The notes: generated by a model not told the origin, from the letters alone. Positions 48,292 to 58,052 are shown, numbered from the stretch's first letter. The stretch: 64,000 nucleotides of DNA from JAEWWD01 sp964440115 (GCA_964440115.1 CAYTPV010000009.1:62001-126000); one strand, 5' to 3'. Translations and numbers: made by a program.

Positions 48292-49137
48292 ATGAGGATG
48301 GTATCGCATTACGGCAATACTTTGCCCGCTATAAACAGCGGGAGACTAGAAAAAGAGGATGGTCGCCGTAATACCGGCAGGGCGAAAAAAATCGGCCTGA
48401 TCATGCTGGTTGTGATGGTGGCCGTTTTGGCATGCGGATGTTCAGTACTCGCAAAAGATGCCACAAATGCTTCTTCCAATAACGGCCCGTTCGGAGGTCT
48501 GTTGGGCACCCGCTCGGAGTCTCTCGATATTCTGCTGATGATGACCGTTCTCACGCTGATACCCTCCATACTCATCATGCTCACGGGCTTTACGCGCATT
48601 ATCATCGTGCTATCGCTCGTGCGCAACGGTTTGGGATTGCAGCAGATGCCTCCTAACCAGGTGTTGATAGGTCTTGCGCTGTTTCTGACATTGTTTGTGA
48701 TGTCTCCCGTAGTCGAACAGGTGAAAACAACAGCGTATCAGCCGTATGTGGATGGCCTCATCACGCAGGAGGAAGCGGCAACGAAGGCAATGGAGCCGAT
48801 CCGCGGCTTCATGTTCAAGCAGACATACAAATCCGATCTGAAATTCTTCATGTCTGCCGCGGGGAACGGGGACGCGGTGGATACTCTGGAAAAGATCCCG
48901 AACACCACGCTGATACCCGCTTTCATCACCAGCGAGATCAAGCATGGGTTCCAGATTGGCTTCTTTATCTATATACCCTTTATTGTTATCGACATGGTTG
49001 TTGCCAGCACACTGATGGCGATGGGCATGATGATGCTGCCGCCCATCGTCATATCGCTTCCGTTCAAATTGCTGCTGTTTGTTGTGGTGGATGGGTGGAC
49101 GCTGACCGTGAAAACACTGCTCACAAGCTTTGGCTAA
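48292..49137 (+). CDS. fliP: Flagellar export gate protein FliP
   Basis: This roughly 281-residue export gate protein has a long polar N-terminal segment. A hydrophobic signal-like stretch follows (LIMLVVMVAVLACGCSVLAK). The FliP core runs from about residue 80 (MMTVLTLIPSILIMLTGFTR) with the conserved NQVLIGLALFLTLFVMSP and FIYIPFIVIDMVVASTLMAMGMMM in the C-terminal half. Together with FliQ and FliR it forms the export channel. The ATG at 48292 has no clear ribosome site, so the start is uncertain. Confidence 0.93.
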   Translation: MRMVSHYGNTLPAINSGRLEKEDGRRNTGRAKKIGLIMLVVMVAVLACGCSVLAKDATNASSNNGPFGGLLGTRSESLDILLMMTVLTLIPSILIMLTGFTRIIIVLSLVRNGLGLQQMPPNQVLIGLALFLTLFVMSPVVEQVKTTAYQPYVDGLITQEEAATKAMEPIRGFMFKQTYKSDLKFFMSAAGNGDAVDTLEKIPNTTLIPAFITSEIKHGFQIGFFIYIPFIVIDMVVASTLMAMGMMMLPPIVISLPFKLLLFVVVDGWTLTVKTLLTSFG

Positions 49138-49187
49138 CGCAGCTTGGGGGACGTATCTCCTAATGGGATAAACATGGGGGGAAGGAT

Positions 49188-49457
49188 ATGGATCAGGGAC
49201 AAATCATCAAAGTGATACAGGACGCGCTGAACACGATCATGATCGTTTCAGCGCCGCCGCTGATTTTGGGCATGATCGTTGGCGTTATCGTATCCGTATT
49301 TCAGGCAACGACGCAGATCAACGAACAGACACTTGCCTTTGTGCCTAAGATCATCGCGATATTTTTCGGGCTGCTTGTATTCGGCGGCTGGATGCTGACC
49401 GGACTTTCCGATTTCACGTATCGGATGTTCCAGTATGCTGCAACGCTTGTAAAGTAG
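49188..49457 (+). CDS. fliQ: Flagellar export gate protein FliQ
   Basis: This 89-residue two-helix membrane protein has the FliQ signature APPLILGMIVGVIVSVFQAT and QINEQTLAFVPKIIAIF. GGGGGAAGG precedes the ATG. It lies 1 nt from fliR. Confidence 0.95.
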   Translation: MDQGQIIKVIQDALNTIMIVSAPPLILGMIVGVIVSVFQATTQINEQTLAFVPKIIAIFFGLLVFGGWMLTGLSDFTYRMFQYAATLVK

Positions 49458-49458
49458 C

Positions 49459-50250
49459 ATGGATACGATTATCAACAATGTACTCGTTCATTTCGAGTAT
49501 TTTGTTCTCATCTTTCTGCGCATTACGGCGTTGATTGTTTCCTCGCCTGTTTTTGGCAGGAAGGCTATTCCGAACCAAACAAAAATCGCTTTCTGTCTGG
49601 TGCTTTCTTATGTGGTACTGGTCGCTACCGTGAATATTCCGGTTATTTCGTATAAAAATGTGCTGGAATATGGTGTGCTTTGCGTTAAAGAATTGCTGTT
49701 CGGTCTGGTGCTTGGGTATGTGACGACACTTTTTTTTGCCGTAGTGCAGATAGCGGGCCATGTCATCGATATGCAGATGGGGTTCGGCATGGTGAACGTT
49801 TTTGACGTGCAGAGCAACATCAGTGTGCCTGTATCCGGTAATTTTTTGTATACCATACTTATGCTGGTGTTTTTTGCGGTAGACGGTCATCACCAATTGA
49901 TATATATTATCAACAGCACCTTTGCAAATGTACCGCCCGGGCAGGTAATGATTAATCCTGCAATCGGCTGGTCAGCTCTTGAGGTGTTCGTGCTCGCGTT
50001 TGGGCTTGCGTTGAAGGTTGCGATGCCGATTGTGGCTTCTGGTCTGATCGGCGAGGTCATCATGGGCGTTGTGGTGCGTACAGCACCGCAGATGAATGTG
50101 TTTGTGGTGGGCATACCGCTGAAAATCATTCTTGGATTAATGGCGCTAAGTATCATACTGCCCGTATATGTGTCGTTTTCCAACGATCTGTTTGGCCGCA
50201 TGTTTGAATCGGTGAACTATATGCTGCAGGGACTGGTGAGGGCAGCATGA
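49459..50250 (+). CDS. fliR: Flagellar export gate protein FliR
   Basis: This 263-residue membrane protein has about six hydrophobic helices in the FliR family layout. The conserved sequences are SSPVFGRKAIPNQTKIAFCL, GFGMVNVFDVQSNISVPV and the C-terminal APQMNVFVVGIPLKIILGL. It completes the FliP5-FliQ4-FliR1 export gate. The stop overlaps flhB by 4 nt, so the two are coupled. Confidence 0.95.
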   Translation: MDTIINNVLVHFEYFVLIFLRITALIVSSPVFGRKAIPNQTKIAFCLVLSYVVLVATVNIPVISYKNVLEYGVLCVKELLFGLVLGYVTTLFFAVVQIAGHVIDMQMGFGMVNVFDVQSNISVPVSGNFLYTILMLVFFAVDGHHQLIYIINSTFANVPPGQVMINPAIGWSALEVFVLAFGLALKVAMPIVASGLIGEVIMGVVVRTAPQMNVFVVGIPLKIILGLMALSIILPVYVSFSNDLFGRMFESVNYMLQGLVRAA

Positions 50251-51326
50251 GTCAGCAGCAGGGCGGCGAACGCACAGAAAAAGCGACTCCGAAAAAGCGA
50301 AGAGAAGCGCGCGAAAAGGGGCAGATATTCAAAAGTACGGACCTCGTAACCGCGTTCTCGCTGTTGGTGATGTTTGGACTTCTCGCTGTTGCTGGCAAGC
50401 TGATCGTCGGCGGACTCACAAACTTTCAGCTGCGGTATTTCGGCGCCGGGGATAGTATGCCGGATGTCATGAACGTGGCTGCAGTGCAGTCAATATTACA
50501 GGACGCGTATCTGCACTTTGTCATTATCATGCTGCCGGTGCTGGGCGTAGCTTTGATTGCTGGGATCATATTCAATCTTCTGCAGGTTGGTGTGTTGTTT
50601 TCGAGCAAAGCCATGCAGCCGCAGTTTTCGCGCATTAACCCAATTGAGGGGTTTAAGCGGATTTTTTCAAAGAAGACGCTGATCGATCTCCTCAAAATGC
50701 TCGTTCGCATCACTGTTATCGTAAAAGTGGGGTATGACGCGTTCAACGAGCAAATGCCGAAGGTGCCCGCTCTGATGCAGATGGATCTGATTGCTTCGGC
50801 GAAAGCGGGCTGGGATATCCTGATTGCGGTTGCGTTTAAGCTTGCAATAGCGCTGGCCATACTCGGCCCGATCGATTATTTTCTGCAGTGGCGTCAGTAT
50901 GAAAAAGACCTTATGATGACTAAGCAGGAAATTCTGGACGAGTACAAACTGACAGAAGGCGACCCTAAGATCAAGGGTAAGATCAGGCAGAAACAGCGGC
51001 AGATGAGCAGCATGCGTATGATGCAGGCGGTGTCGCAGGCGGATGTCGTCATTACCAACCCCACGCACTTTGCGGTTGCACTTTCCTATAAGGAAGGGGA
51101 AAGCAACGCCCCGGTGATCGTGGCAAAAGGGCAGGATTATCTGGCCCGAAAAATCCGTGAAAAGGCGCAGGAGATGAAGATCGAAATCGTAGAAAACAAA
51201 TCAGTCGCAAGGCACCTGTACTTTTTCTGCGAAATCGGCGATGAGGTACCCGAAGAAATGTATCAGGCTGTTGCAGAAATTCTCGCTTATGTTTACCGTT
51301 TGAAGCATCCGCAGAGAGGAAGGTGA
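50247..51326 (+). CDS. flhB: Flagellar export specificity switch FlhB
   Basis: This 359-residue protein has a basic N-terminus (ERTEKATPKKRREAREKGQI), four transmembrane helices to about residue 215, and a cytoplasmic domain with the self-cleavage site Asn271-Pro-Thr-His274 in VITNPTHFAVALSY. Cleavage switches export from rod/hook to filament proteins under FliK control. The export-gate order fliP-Q-R-flhB-flhA is kept. A shorter paralogue of the tail lies at 41352. Confidence 0.96.
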   Translation: MSQQQGGERTEKATPKKRREAREKGQIFKSTDLVTAFSLLVMFGLLAVAGKLIVGGLTNFQLRYFGAGDSMPDVMNVAAVQSILQDAYLHFVIIMLPVLGVALIAGIIFNLLQVGVLFSSKAMQPQFSRINPIEGFKRIFSKKTLIDLLKMLVRITVIVKVGYDAFNEQMPKVPALMQMDLIASAKAGWDILIAVAFKLAIALAILGPIDYFLQWRQYEKDLMMTKQEILDEYKLTEGDPKIKGKIRQKQRQMSSMRMMQAVSQADVVITNPTHFAVALSYKEGESNAPVIVAKGQDYLARKIREKAQEMKIEIVENKSVARHLYFFCEIGDEVPEEMYQAVAEILAYVYRLKHPQRGR

Positions 51327-51330
51327 GACG

Positions 51331-53373
51331 ATGAAAATAAAAGATATACTGGTTGCAGTCATGATACTTGGCATCGTGTTTCTCATCATCATCCCGCTCT
51401 CGCCCGCGGTGCTCGATTTGATGTTGATTCTCAATATCTCCACCTCTCTGCTGGTGCTGCTGATATCGCTCTATGTAAGGGAGACGCTGGAGTTTTCTAC
51501 ATTTCCCACAATGCTTCTTATATTAACATTGTTCCGGCTGGCGCTGAATATTTCTGCTACCCGCCTTATTCTGGGCAACAACGGGGAAGCGGGCAGCGTC
51601 ATCAGCACGTTCGCAAATTTCGTGGTTGGCAGCAATCTCGTGGTCGGCGTCGTTATATTCCTCATCATCGTTATCATTCAGTTTATCGTTATCACAAAAG
51701 GTTCTGAGCGCGTGGCCGAAGTTGCGGCGCGCTTTACGCTCGACGCTATGCCCGGAAAACAGATGGCCATAGATGCCGATCTGAATACGGGCACTATTAC
51801 AGAAGCAGACGCCCGAAAGCGAAGGGAAGCCGTGCAGCGCGAGGCGGATTTTTACGGCTCAATGGACGGTGCTTCCAAGTTTGTCAAGGGCGACGCGATC
51901 GCTGGCATCATTATCACGGTCATCAACTTTATCGGCGGTACTATCATTGGACTGTTGGGTATCGGGGGTAAGGTGATGCCCTTTAATCAGGTTATAGAAG
52001 TGTATGCACTGGCGACGGTAGGCAACGGGTTGGTCAGCCAGATACCCGCGCTGCTGGTTTCTACTTCCGCCGGTATCATTGTGACACGCTCTGCGAGCGA
52101 GAGCGGGTTTGGGTCTGAAATGATCGGTCAGCTGTTCGCAAAGCCACAGGTACTGTATATCATCGGCGGCATGCTGGCTTTCATCAGTTTTATTCCGGGG
52201 TTGCCAACCATACCCCTTCTTCTGCTTGCAGCGGGGCTGCCGTTAGCCGCTTATTTATCCGTGAACGCACAGAAGAAAAAAGACGCGCAGACGGTGGACG
52301 ATACAGCCGAACTTGCCGCACAGGAAAAGCGAAAGCCTGAAAGCGTAACAGCGCTGTTGCAGGTATATCCCATTGAAATGGAATTCGGTTACGGTATCAT
52401 TTCGCTTGTAGATACCTCGCAGGGCGGCGATCTGCTGGATCGAATTGTCATGATCCGTCGCCAGTGCGCCATGGATCTTGGCATCGTCGTGCCTGTTGTC
52501 CGCGTGCGCGACAACATACAGCTTGGCACCAATGCGTACTCCATCAAGATCAAAGGGCTGGAGGTCGCGTCTGGCGAAGTGATGCCGGATCATTTTATGG
52601 CGTTGCGTCCGGCCGGGTTGGAAGCTAAGATTGACGGCATCGATACCATTGACCCGGCGTTTGGCTTACCCGCCGTATGGGTAACGGAAAGCGAACGCGA
52701 ACGCGCGGAGCTCAAAGGTTTTACTACTATCGACGCGCCGTCCGTCATAGCCACGCATCTGATGGAGGTAATCAAACGTCACGCTCATGAACTTATGGGC
52801 AGGCAGCAGGTGCAGGTGCTCATCGACAATCTCAAGACACAGCAGCCCGCGTTGGTGGACGAGGTGATCCCCAAACTGTTCACCATAGGGGAACTGCAAA
52901 AAATACTCGCGAATTTACTGCGCGAGGGCATATCCATACGGGATATCGCTTCTATACTCGAAATCCTGGGCGATTACGGCACGCTCACGAGGGATCTTGA
53001 ACAGTTGACGGAATATGTCCGTCAAAATCTAAAACGGGCTATTACGCAGCGCTTCATTCCCAACAACAAAGCGCGCGTGATCACGTTGGACCCCGCTGTT
53101 GAACAGATGATTGCGGGGAGTATCCGGCAGACGGAACGGGGTTCCTATGCCGCGATAGAACCCGTACAGATTCAAAAGATACTCGTCAGCACCAAAAAGG
53201 CGGTAGAGGCATCCATAGGCTCGGGCGGATCACCCGTATTCCTGACTTCGCCCGCCGTGCGCCGGTACTTTAAGCAGATCACGGAACAACTGAACTCCGA
53301 GCTCGTAGTGCTTTCCTATAATGAACTGGAACGGGATGTGGAAATTTTCTCGGATGGGGTGGTGAGCATATAG
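51331..53373 (+). CDS. flhA: Flagellar export protein FlhA
   Basis: This 680-residue protein has about eight transmembrane helices in residues 1-300. The FHIPEP-type loop has ERVAEVAARFTLDAMPGKQM and DLNTGTITEADARKRR. The cytoplasmic nonamer-ring domain from about 330 contains GYGIISLVD and DPAFGLPAVWVTESER and ends VVLSYNELERDVEIFSDG. It receives export substrates and uses the ion gradient. RBS GGAAGGTGAG precedes the ATG. Confidence 0.96.
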   Translation: MKIKDILVAVMILGIVFLIIIPLSPAVLDLMLILNISTSLLVLLISLYVRETLEFSTFPTMLLILTLFRLALNISATRLILGNNGEAGSVISTFANFVVGSNLVVGVVIFLIIVIIQFIVITKGSERVAEVAARFTLDAMPGKQMAIDADLNTGTITEADARKRREAVQREADFYGSMDGASKFVKGDAIAGIIITVINFIGGTIIGLLGIGGKVMPFNQVIEVYALATVGNGLVSQIPALLVSTSAGIIVTRSASESGFGSEMIGQLFAKPQVLYIIGGMLAFISFIPGLPTIPLLLLAAGLPLAAYLSVNAQKKKDAQTVDDTAELAAQEKRKPESVTALLQVYPIEMEFGYGIISLVDTSQGGDLLDRIVMIRRQCAMDLGIVVPVVRVRDNIQLGTNAYSIKIKGLEVASGEVMPDHFMALRPAGLEAKIDGIDTIDPAFGLPAVWVTESERERAELKGFTTIDAPSVIATHLMEVIKRHAHELMGRQQVQVLIDNLKTQQPALVDEVIPKLFTIGELQKILANLLREGISIRDIASILEILGDYGTLTRDLEQLTEYVRQNLKRAITQRFIPNNKARVITLDPAVEQMIAGSIRQTERGSYAAIEPVQIQKILVSTKKAVEASIGSGGSPVFLTSPAVRRYFKQITEQLNSELVVLSYNELERDVEIFSDGVVSI

Positions 53374-53376
53374 TCT

Positions 53377-54522
53377 ATGTTTGTTCGTAACTATATCGCA
53401 AAAGAAATGCCGGAAGCAATTGAGCGTGTGCGCAAGGAACTGGGACCTGATGCCGTTATTCTGAGCAGCCGGCAAATCAGGGGGAAGGGCTTTGCCGGTT
53501 TTTTTGGCAAAAAGCTTGTAGAAGTGACAGTGGCATACGAACCGACGCCCGGGAAAACAATTATTCCGGAACGAAGCATCGGGCGAACGGAAGCTGCGGC
53601 AGGCGACAAAAAGAACACTCAGGAAACGGCTGCTAAAAATGCAAAAGGAGAGGCAATTTTTAGCCAGCTTATTCATGAGAAGGGTGAGGAGCTTGCTGAA
53701 GCCGAAAAGAAGAACGCGGAGCGAAAACAATTCTCGAAATCCGAAGCTGTATCGGATGAACTGCTTAACCGGCTGGTGGACCGTGAAGTGCACATTGGTC
53801 TTGCGAAAAAAATTGCAGTCCAGACCAAGGAAATCACTTCCCGGTTTGATGATGATTCCAGCAAGGTTGCCGAAAATCTCATCTTGGAGATGCTTGGCGA
53901 GCCGGCCGCCATCAAATTGAAAAAGTACCGCATGAATATTATCATGCTGCTCGGGCCGACCGGTGTGGGGAAGACCACTACCATAGTGAAGCTTGCGGGC
54001 CAGTATACGTTGGAACAGGGGCTTAAAGTAGGCTTTATCAACACAGATACCTATCGAGTCGCGGCGCAGGAACAGCTTAAAACCTATGCGGATATCATGG
54101 ACCTTCCCATATGCACCATCTATTCCCCTGAGGAAATGGAGGGCGCGCTGCTTACCATGCAGGACAGGGATGTCGTGCTCATCGACACGGCCGGGAAGTG
54201 TGCGGCGGATAAAACATATCAGGAGGAAATTGAATCCTATATTAAGCAAAGCGGGGCGGATGAAGTTCTGCTTGCTGTCAGCGCGTCGATGGGATATGGG
54301 GCGAGCAAGGAACTGATCGGAAATTATTCCTTTCTGAAAAATTACAAGCTCATCATCACCAAACTGGACGAGGTGAGCGCATGGGGCAGCGTGCTGAATA
54401 TCGTATCACTTGCGAAGCAGCCTATTGCCTTTGTGACTACCGGGCAAAACGTGCCTTACGACATCGTTGAGCCCGATTCGAGGAAGGTGGCGAAAAATCT
54501 GCTATGGAACACGGGCATATGA
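53377..54522 (+). CDS. flhF: Flagellar assembly GTPase FlhF
   Basis: This 381-residue SRP-type GTPase has an N-terminal basic region (MFVRNYIAKEMPEAIERVRK) and a helical domain. The NG domain has the P-loop LLGPTGVGKTTTIVKLA at about 190, INTDTYRVAAQEQLKTYADI, VLIDTAGK and ITKLDEV. FlhF controls flagellum placement and number with FlhG. It lies 3 nt after flhA and overlaps flhG by 4 nt. Confidence 0.95.
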   Translation: MFVRNYIAKEMPEAIERVRKELGPDAVILSSRQIRGKGFAGFFGKKLVEVTVAYEPTPGKTIIPERSIGRTEAAAGDKKNTQETAAKNAKGEAIFSQLIHEKGEELAEAEKKNAERKQFSKSEAVSDELLNRLVDREVHIGLAKKIAVQTKEITSRFDDDSSKVAENLILEMLGEPAAIKLKKYRMNIIMLLGPTGVGKTTTIVKLAGQYTLEQGLKVGFINTDTYRVAAQEQLKTYADIMDLPICTIYSPEEMEGALLTMQDRDVVLIDTAGKCAADKTYQEEIESYIKQSGADEVLLAVSASMGYGASKELIGNYSFLKNYKLIITKLDEVSAWGSVLNIVSLAKQPIAFVTTGQNVPYDIVEPDSRKVAKNLLWNTGI

Positions 54523-55367
54523 CGGATCAGGCCCGGTCGCTCCGGGATATAATGAAAGCCCGCAGCGCCCACAGCATGCAGGTGATCACCGTAACGAGCG
54601 GAAAGGGCGGGGTCGGGAAATCCAGCGTTGCGCTGAATTTGGCAATTGCCATGAATAAACGCGGCAGGCGCACGCTGATCGTGGACATGGATCTGGGACT
54701 TGCGAACATAGACGTTATGCTTGGCGCGAAAACGGAATACGATTTGCTCAGCGTCATCCAAAATGGCCGGGACATTCGGGATATTATCGGAACGGGGCAT
54801 TGTGGCGTGAAATTCATATCCGGCGGTTCGGGTGTCGAAGAAATGCTGCAATTAAACGAGATTTCCTTACAACGTATTGTTTATCAATTGATGAGTCTGG
54901 AAGATATTGCGGATACCATATTGTTTGATACGGGGGCTGGAATATCCGAGAACATACTGCGGCTTATATGCGCCAGCAATGATACGATACTGGTGGCAAC
55001 GCCTGAGCCAACCTCCTTTATGGATGCATACGCGCTGGTTAAAATCATCAGCCAGCGCAATATTCAGCCTAGCATACAGCTTGTCATCAATAAGGCGGAA
55101 ACAGAGCGTGAAGCGGGCGCTGCCCTGGCGGGCTTTATCAGAATTTCAGAGAAATATGGAAATGTTCCGGTCAAGCCTCTGGGCTATATATTAAATGACG
55201 ACCATATGACACGCGCAGTCAAACTGCAGGTTCCTGTGATGGTGAGTTTCCCGGGTTCCCGTGCAGCGATGCAATTTGAAAAGCTCGCGGCGCAGTATTT
55301 GCAGATACCGATTTCCGGCGATATTGGAATTTCTGCGTTTTTCAGACGGTTGAAGGGCAATGCATAA
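54519..55367 (+). CDS. flhG: Flagellar number regulator FlhG (YlxH, MinD-like ATPase)
   Basis: This 282-residue ParA/MinD ATPase begins with an FlhF-activating motif region (DQARSLRDIMKARS). The deviant Walker A TVTSGKGGVGKSSVALNLA lies at about residue 25-43, DMDLGLANIDVMLGA follows, and the membrane-targeting helix is at the end (ISAFFRRLKG). With FlhF it limits the number of flagella. The ATG at 54519 overlaps the flhF stop as ATGA. The in-frame ATG at 54504 is less likely. Confidence 0.93.
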   Translation: MTDQARSLRDIMKARSAHSMQVITVTSGKGGVGKSSVALNLAIAMNKRGRRTLIVDMDLGLANIDVMLGAKTEYDLLSVIQNGRDIRDIIGTGHCGVKFISGGSGVEEMLQLNEISLQRIVYQLMSLEDIADTILFDTGAGISENILRLICASNDTILVATPEPTSFMDAYALVKIISQRNIQPSIQLVINKAETEREAGAALAGFIRISEKYGNVPVKPLGYILNDDHMTRAVKLQVPVMVSFPGSRAAMQFEKLAAQYLQIPISGDIGISAFFRRLKGNA

Positions 55368-55409
55368 ACCCGGATGATAGAGGGACTCATGCGGGAAACA
55401 TGTCACTAT

Positions 55410-55438
55410 TTGCATATATTTTCCGGTTATGCTAGTAT
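55410..55438 (+). promoter_or_regulatory. Sigma-A-type promoter of the sigD group
   Basis: TTGCAT (55410-55415), a 17-nt spacer and TAGTAT (55433-55438) precede the sigD ATG by 56 nt, so sigD may be expressed separately from the flgB-flhG cluster. Confidence 0.5.
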
Positions 55439-55494
55439 GATATACACGATAAGGACCCAAAAAGCGAGTCGAAATTGCTTCGGAGGGAACAGAC

Positions 55495-56250
55495 ATGCCT
55501 GATGTGGGAAACGCAACGGCGCAGCGGCTCTGGGAAAAATATGCACAGGACGGTTCTTCGGATACGAAAAACGAACTTGTCCTGCATTATATGTATCTTG
55601 TCAAACGAATCGTGTACAGGCTGCTGCCAACCTATGAAGGCTACAGCAATTTTGATGATTTGTTGAGCTGCGGGGTTCTCGGTCTTATCGATGCTATCAA
55701 CAAGTTCGATATCAAACGGGAAATTCAATTTGAGAATTACGCAACGCTGCGCATACGCGGAGAGATTATTGACCATATGCGCAAGCAGGACTGGGCCCCT
55801 TCCAGCCTGCGGAGAAAAATTCAAAGCATCAGCATAGCGTACAGTGAACTGGAAAATCAGCTTTCCCGTGAGCCAACCGATTCCGAAGTAGCGGATCATA
55901 TTGGTATGAACGAACGGGACTTGCAAAAAATCATGGGCAAAATGCACATGTTCAATGTGATGCATTTTGAAGAACTCATCACAAACGATTGTTCGCTTGC
56001 ACATATCGTGCAGGATAGAAGCGAGACTCCCGAAGAACGCCTTGAAAGCAAAGAAACGAAACAGATACTGGCTGAACTCATTGAGACGCTTCCTGAAAAG
56101 GAACGGCTTGTGATTACCTTATATTATTATGAAGAACTGACACTCAAGGAAATCGCGGGCATACTTGGCGTATCTGAATCCCGCGCGTCGCAAATTCATT
56201 CCAAGGTAATTATGAAATTCCGCTCAAGAATGCAGTATATGGAAAACTGA
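55495..56250 (+). CDS. sigD: RNA polymerase sigma factor for flagellar operons, SigD/FliA (sigma-28)
   Basis: In this 251-residue sigma-28 family factor region 2 has LVKRIVYRLLPTYEGYSNFD, then GVLGLIDAINKFD and FENYATLRIRGEIIDHMRKQ. Region 3 contains REPTDSEVADHIGMNER. Region 4 is DRSETPEERLESKE, LPEKERLVITLYYYEELTLK and EIAGILGVSESRASQIHSK. The promoter matches in this window (35237, 38445, 42679, 57215) fit its specificity, and its antagonist FlgM is encoded at 58872. CGGAGGGA precedes the ATG. Confidence 0.96.
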   Translation: MPDVGNATAQRLWEKYAQDGSSDTKNELVLHYMYLVKRIVYRLLPTYEGYSNFDDLLSCGVLGLIDAINKFDIKREIQFENYATLRIRGEIIDHMRKQDWAPSSLRRKIQSISIAYSELENQLSREPTDSEVADHIGMNERDLQKIMGKMHMFNVMHFEELITNDCSLAHIVQDRSETPEERLESKETKQILAELIETLPEKERLVITLYYYEELTLKEIAGILGVSESRASQIHSKVIMKFRSRMQYMEN

Positions 56251-56317
56251 CAGCGGTCGTTCGTCAGTCTTCGCGACGTGCCAAAGGAATACCGTCCGTG
56301 CGCAAGGAGGACGTAGT

Positions 56318-56635
56318 ATGGCATTTGAAGAAATCGGATCAAAGATTATGATCCACAAAGTAACGGAGTATACCAAAGATGTCAGCAGTCTGCAGAAGGG
56401 AAGTGAATTCCTGCAATCCGGTCTGCAGGCAAAGGCTGCTTTAGAGGCTCAAAGAATGCAGCAGCAAATTCAGGATGTTTACGAACCTTCCGAGGCCATT
56501 ATCCGGCGCGAACAGCGCAGAAACAAGAAGCAGGAAGAAGAACAGAAACACAAGGATCAGGAGAAGCACTCGGAAGGCGGCAGCAAAGAACATTTTGCTA
56601 AAGACGAGCCGAGGAAAATCGATATCGAAATCTGA
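56318..56635 (+). CDS. Charged coiled-coil protein, unknown function, downstream of sigD
   Basis: This 105-residue protein has no known domain recognised. It is rich in Gln, Glu and Lys, with EPSEAIIRREQRRNKKQEEE and a highly charged C-terminal half, so a coiled coil is likely. There is no signal peptide or transmembrane segment. AAGGAGG precedes the ATG. It sits between sigD and a SwrB-like membrane protein, suggesting a flagellar role that cannot be named. Confidence 0.7.
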   Translation: MAFEEIGSKIMIHKVTEYTKDVSSLQKGSEFLQSGLQAKAALEAQRMQQQIQDVYEPSEAIIRREQRRNKKQEEEQKHKDQEKHSEGGSKEHFAKDEPRKIDIEI

Positions 56636-56684
56636 CAGCATATTCTCCAGGCATCATGCGTGCAGATTTTCATGAGGTATATAC

Positions 56685-57197
56685 ATGGATTACACCCATT
56701 ACTTATTTGCAGGATTCGTATTTCTGCTTGTATGCGCAGTAATACTGTTAAACAGCAAATTGAAACAGAATAAAAATGAAACGGAAAAGCCGCCCGTCAG
56801 GCCGGCGTATGACGATACGGCCGAGCAGCTGATGCTGCAGTACAGGAGACTGGAAAATGCCATGCGCAATCTTGAGGATGATCTGCAGGATACGCGCGAG
56901 GAACTGGACAGGCAGCAGAAAGAAGGCGCAGCCATGCTTTCAAGTATGGAGCAGCTGTACAATGACATGCGTTCTGAGTTGAGCTTACGCCGCGATAAAG
57001 AGAGAGGCAAAGGCTCGGAAGATAGCAGAATACTCCTTGCGGCACAAAAAAAGAAGCCGGGACCCAAAAAGAAAACGACAGGCGACAGAGTTCGCGAACT
57101 TCATCATGCCGGGTTAAGCGCGGACAGCATTGCGCAGGAATTAAGAGTCTCCCGCGGAGAGGTTGATCTTGTATTGGGACTTAATAAAAAACGCTGA
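56685..57197 (+). CDS. SwrB/YlxL-like membrane protein with C-terminal helix-turn-helix-like segment
   Basis: In this 170-residue protein an N-terminal transmembrane anchor (LFAGFVFLLVCAVILLNS, residues 7-24) is followed by a charged coiled coil (about 45-105, LENAMRNLEDDLQDTREELD). A C-terminal domain (RVRELHHAGLSADSIAQELR, SRGEVDLVLGL) looks like a helix-turn-helix. Position behind sigD and topology match SwrB (YlxL), which in B. subtilis activates the flagellar export gate. Sequence identity is not obvious, so the call is by layout and context. Confidence 0.65.
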   Translation: MDYTHYLFAGFVFLLVCAVILLNSKLKQNKNETEKPPVRPAYDDTAEQLMLQYRRLENAMRNLEDDLQDTREELDRQQKEGAAMLSSMEQLYNDMRSELSLRRDKERGKGSEDSRILLAAQKKKPGPKKKTTGDRVRELHHAGLSADSIAQELRVSRGEVDLVLGLNKKR

Positions 57198-57214
57198 GTT
57201 TGATAAAAAACAGC

Positions 57215-57241
57215 TAAAGTACTGGCCGTTTTTACCGATGT
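57215..57241 (+). promoter_or_regulatory. Sigma-28 promoter of the flgF-csrA operon
   Basis: A perfect TAAA (57215-57218), 15 nt and ACCGATGT (57234-57241) match the SigD consensus at 10 of 12 positions, 46 nt before flgF. It would place flgM under the sigma factor that FlgM inhibits. Confidence 0.72.
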
Positions 57242-57286
57242 AATAGGTGTACGGGATTGGATATCTTATATCCCGTCGGAGGTATT

Positions 57287-58042
57287 ATGCTGCGGGGTTT
57301 GTATCTTTCCGCCACCAACATGATGTTGCAGCGGAAAAAGGTTGATGTTATCACGAATAACATTGCCAACATGGATACGACAGGGTATAAGGCGGACAGT
57401 CTCATATCGCGTTCGTTCGAGGATATGCTGCTGCATCGAGTGGGAGGCACGGCGGCGGATGGCGCAGTGGAAGTCGGCAATATGAATACCGGCGTGCACA
57501 TCGATGAAGTCATCACATCCTTCGAAGAAGGAAGTCTGGAGCCTACGGACAGGACGGCTGATCTGGCAATCACTGGCGACGGTTTTTTTGCGATATCCAC
57601 CACAGCCGGAGAACGGTATACGCGCGACGGCAGCTTTACACTCAACAGCGAAGGATATCTCACGACTGCCGATGGAAATAGGGTGGCAGGGAATAGTGGG
57701 TTTATCAAGGTTACTTCCCCTGATTTCAAAGTGGATGAAAAGGGGAATGTCACAAATGCTGATGGAACCAATGCCGGTACGTTGAAAATTGTCAGCTTCG
57801 CTGATACGACGGGCCTCAAAAAAGTAGGCAACGGATTGTTTATCAACGAAACGAACCAGCCGGTGAAAACGGCGGATAAAGCCGTCGTTCGGCAAGGGTA
57901 TCTGGAAAGCTCCAATACGGATATTACCAGTGAAATGCTTGAACTGATGTCCGCCTCGCGAACTTACGAAACAAGCCAGCGTATGGTCAAGATGATAGAT
58001 GAAACGCTTGGCCGCGCCGTAAGCGAGATCGGGAAGGTATAG
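57287..58042 (+). CDS. flgF: Flagellar rod protein FlgF/FlgG family (first copy)
   Basis: This 251-residue distal rod protein has the N-terminal motif MLQRKKVDVITNNIANMDTT, the core DLAITGDGFFAIST and the terminal helix TDITSEMLELMSASRTYETS. The order FlgF then FlgG is usual in Firmicutes, but both belong to one family and the exact name is by position. ATG 57287 follows GGAGG. The longer frame beginning at 57257 has no ribosome site. Confidence 0.88.
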   Translation: MLRGLYLSATNMMLQRKKVDVITNNIANMDTTGYKADSLISRSFEDMLLHRVGGTAADGAVEVGNMNTGVHIDEVITSFEEGSLEPTDRTADLAITGDGFFAISTTAGERYTRDGSFTLNSEGYLTTADGNRVAGNSGFIKVTSPDFKVDEKGNVTNADGTNAGTLKIVSFADTTGLKKVGNGLFINETNQPVKTADKAVVRQGYLESSNTDITSEMLELMSASRTYETSQRMVKMIDETLGRAVSEIGKV

Positions 58043-58052
58043 GTAAGAGATT

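Noticed and set aside
53230..54249. 339-codon minus-strand frame over flhF
   Set aside because: It is a shadow of flhF, whose GTPase motifs are clear.
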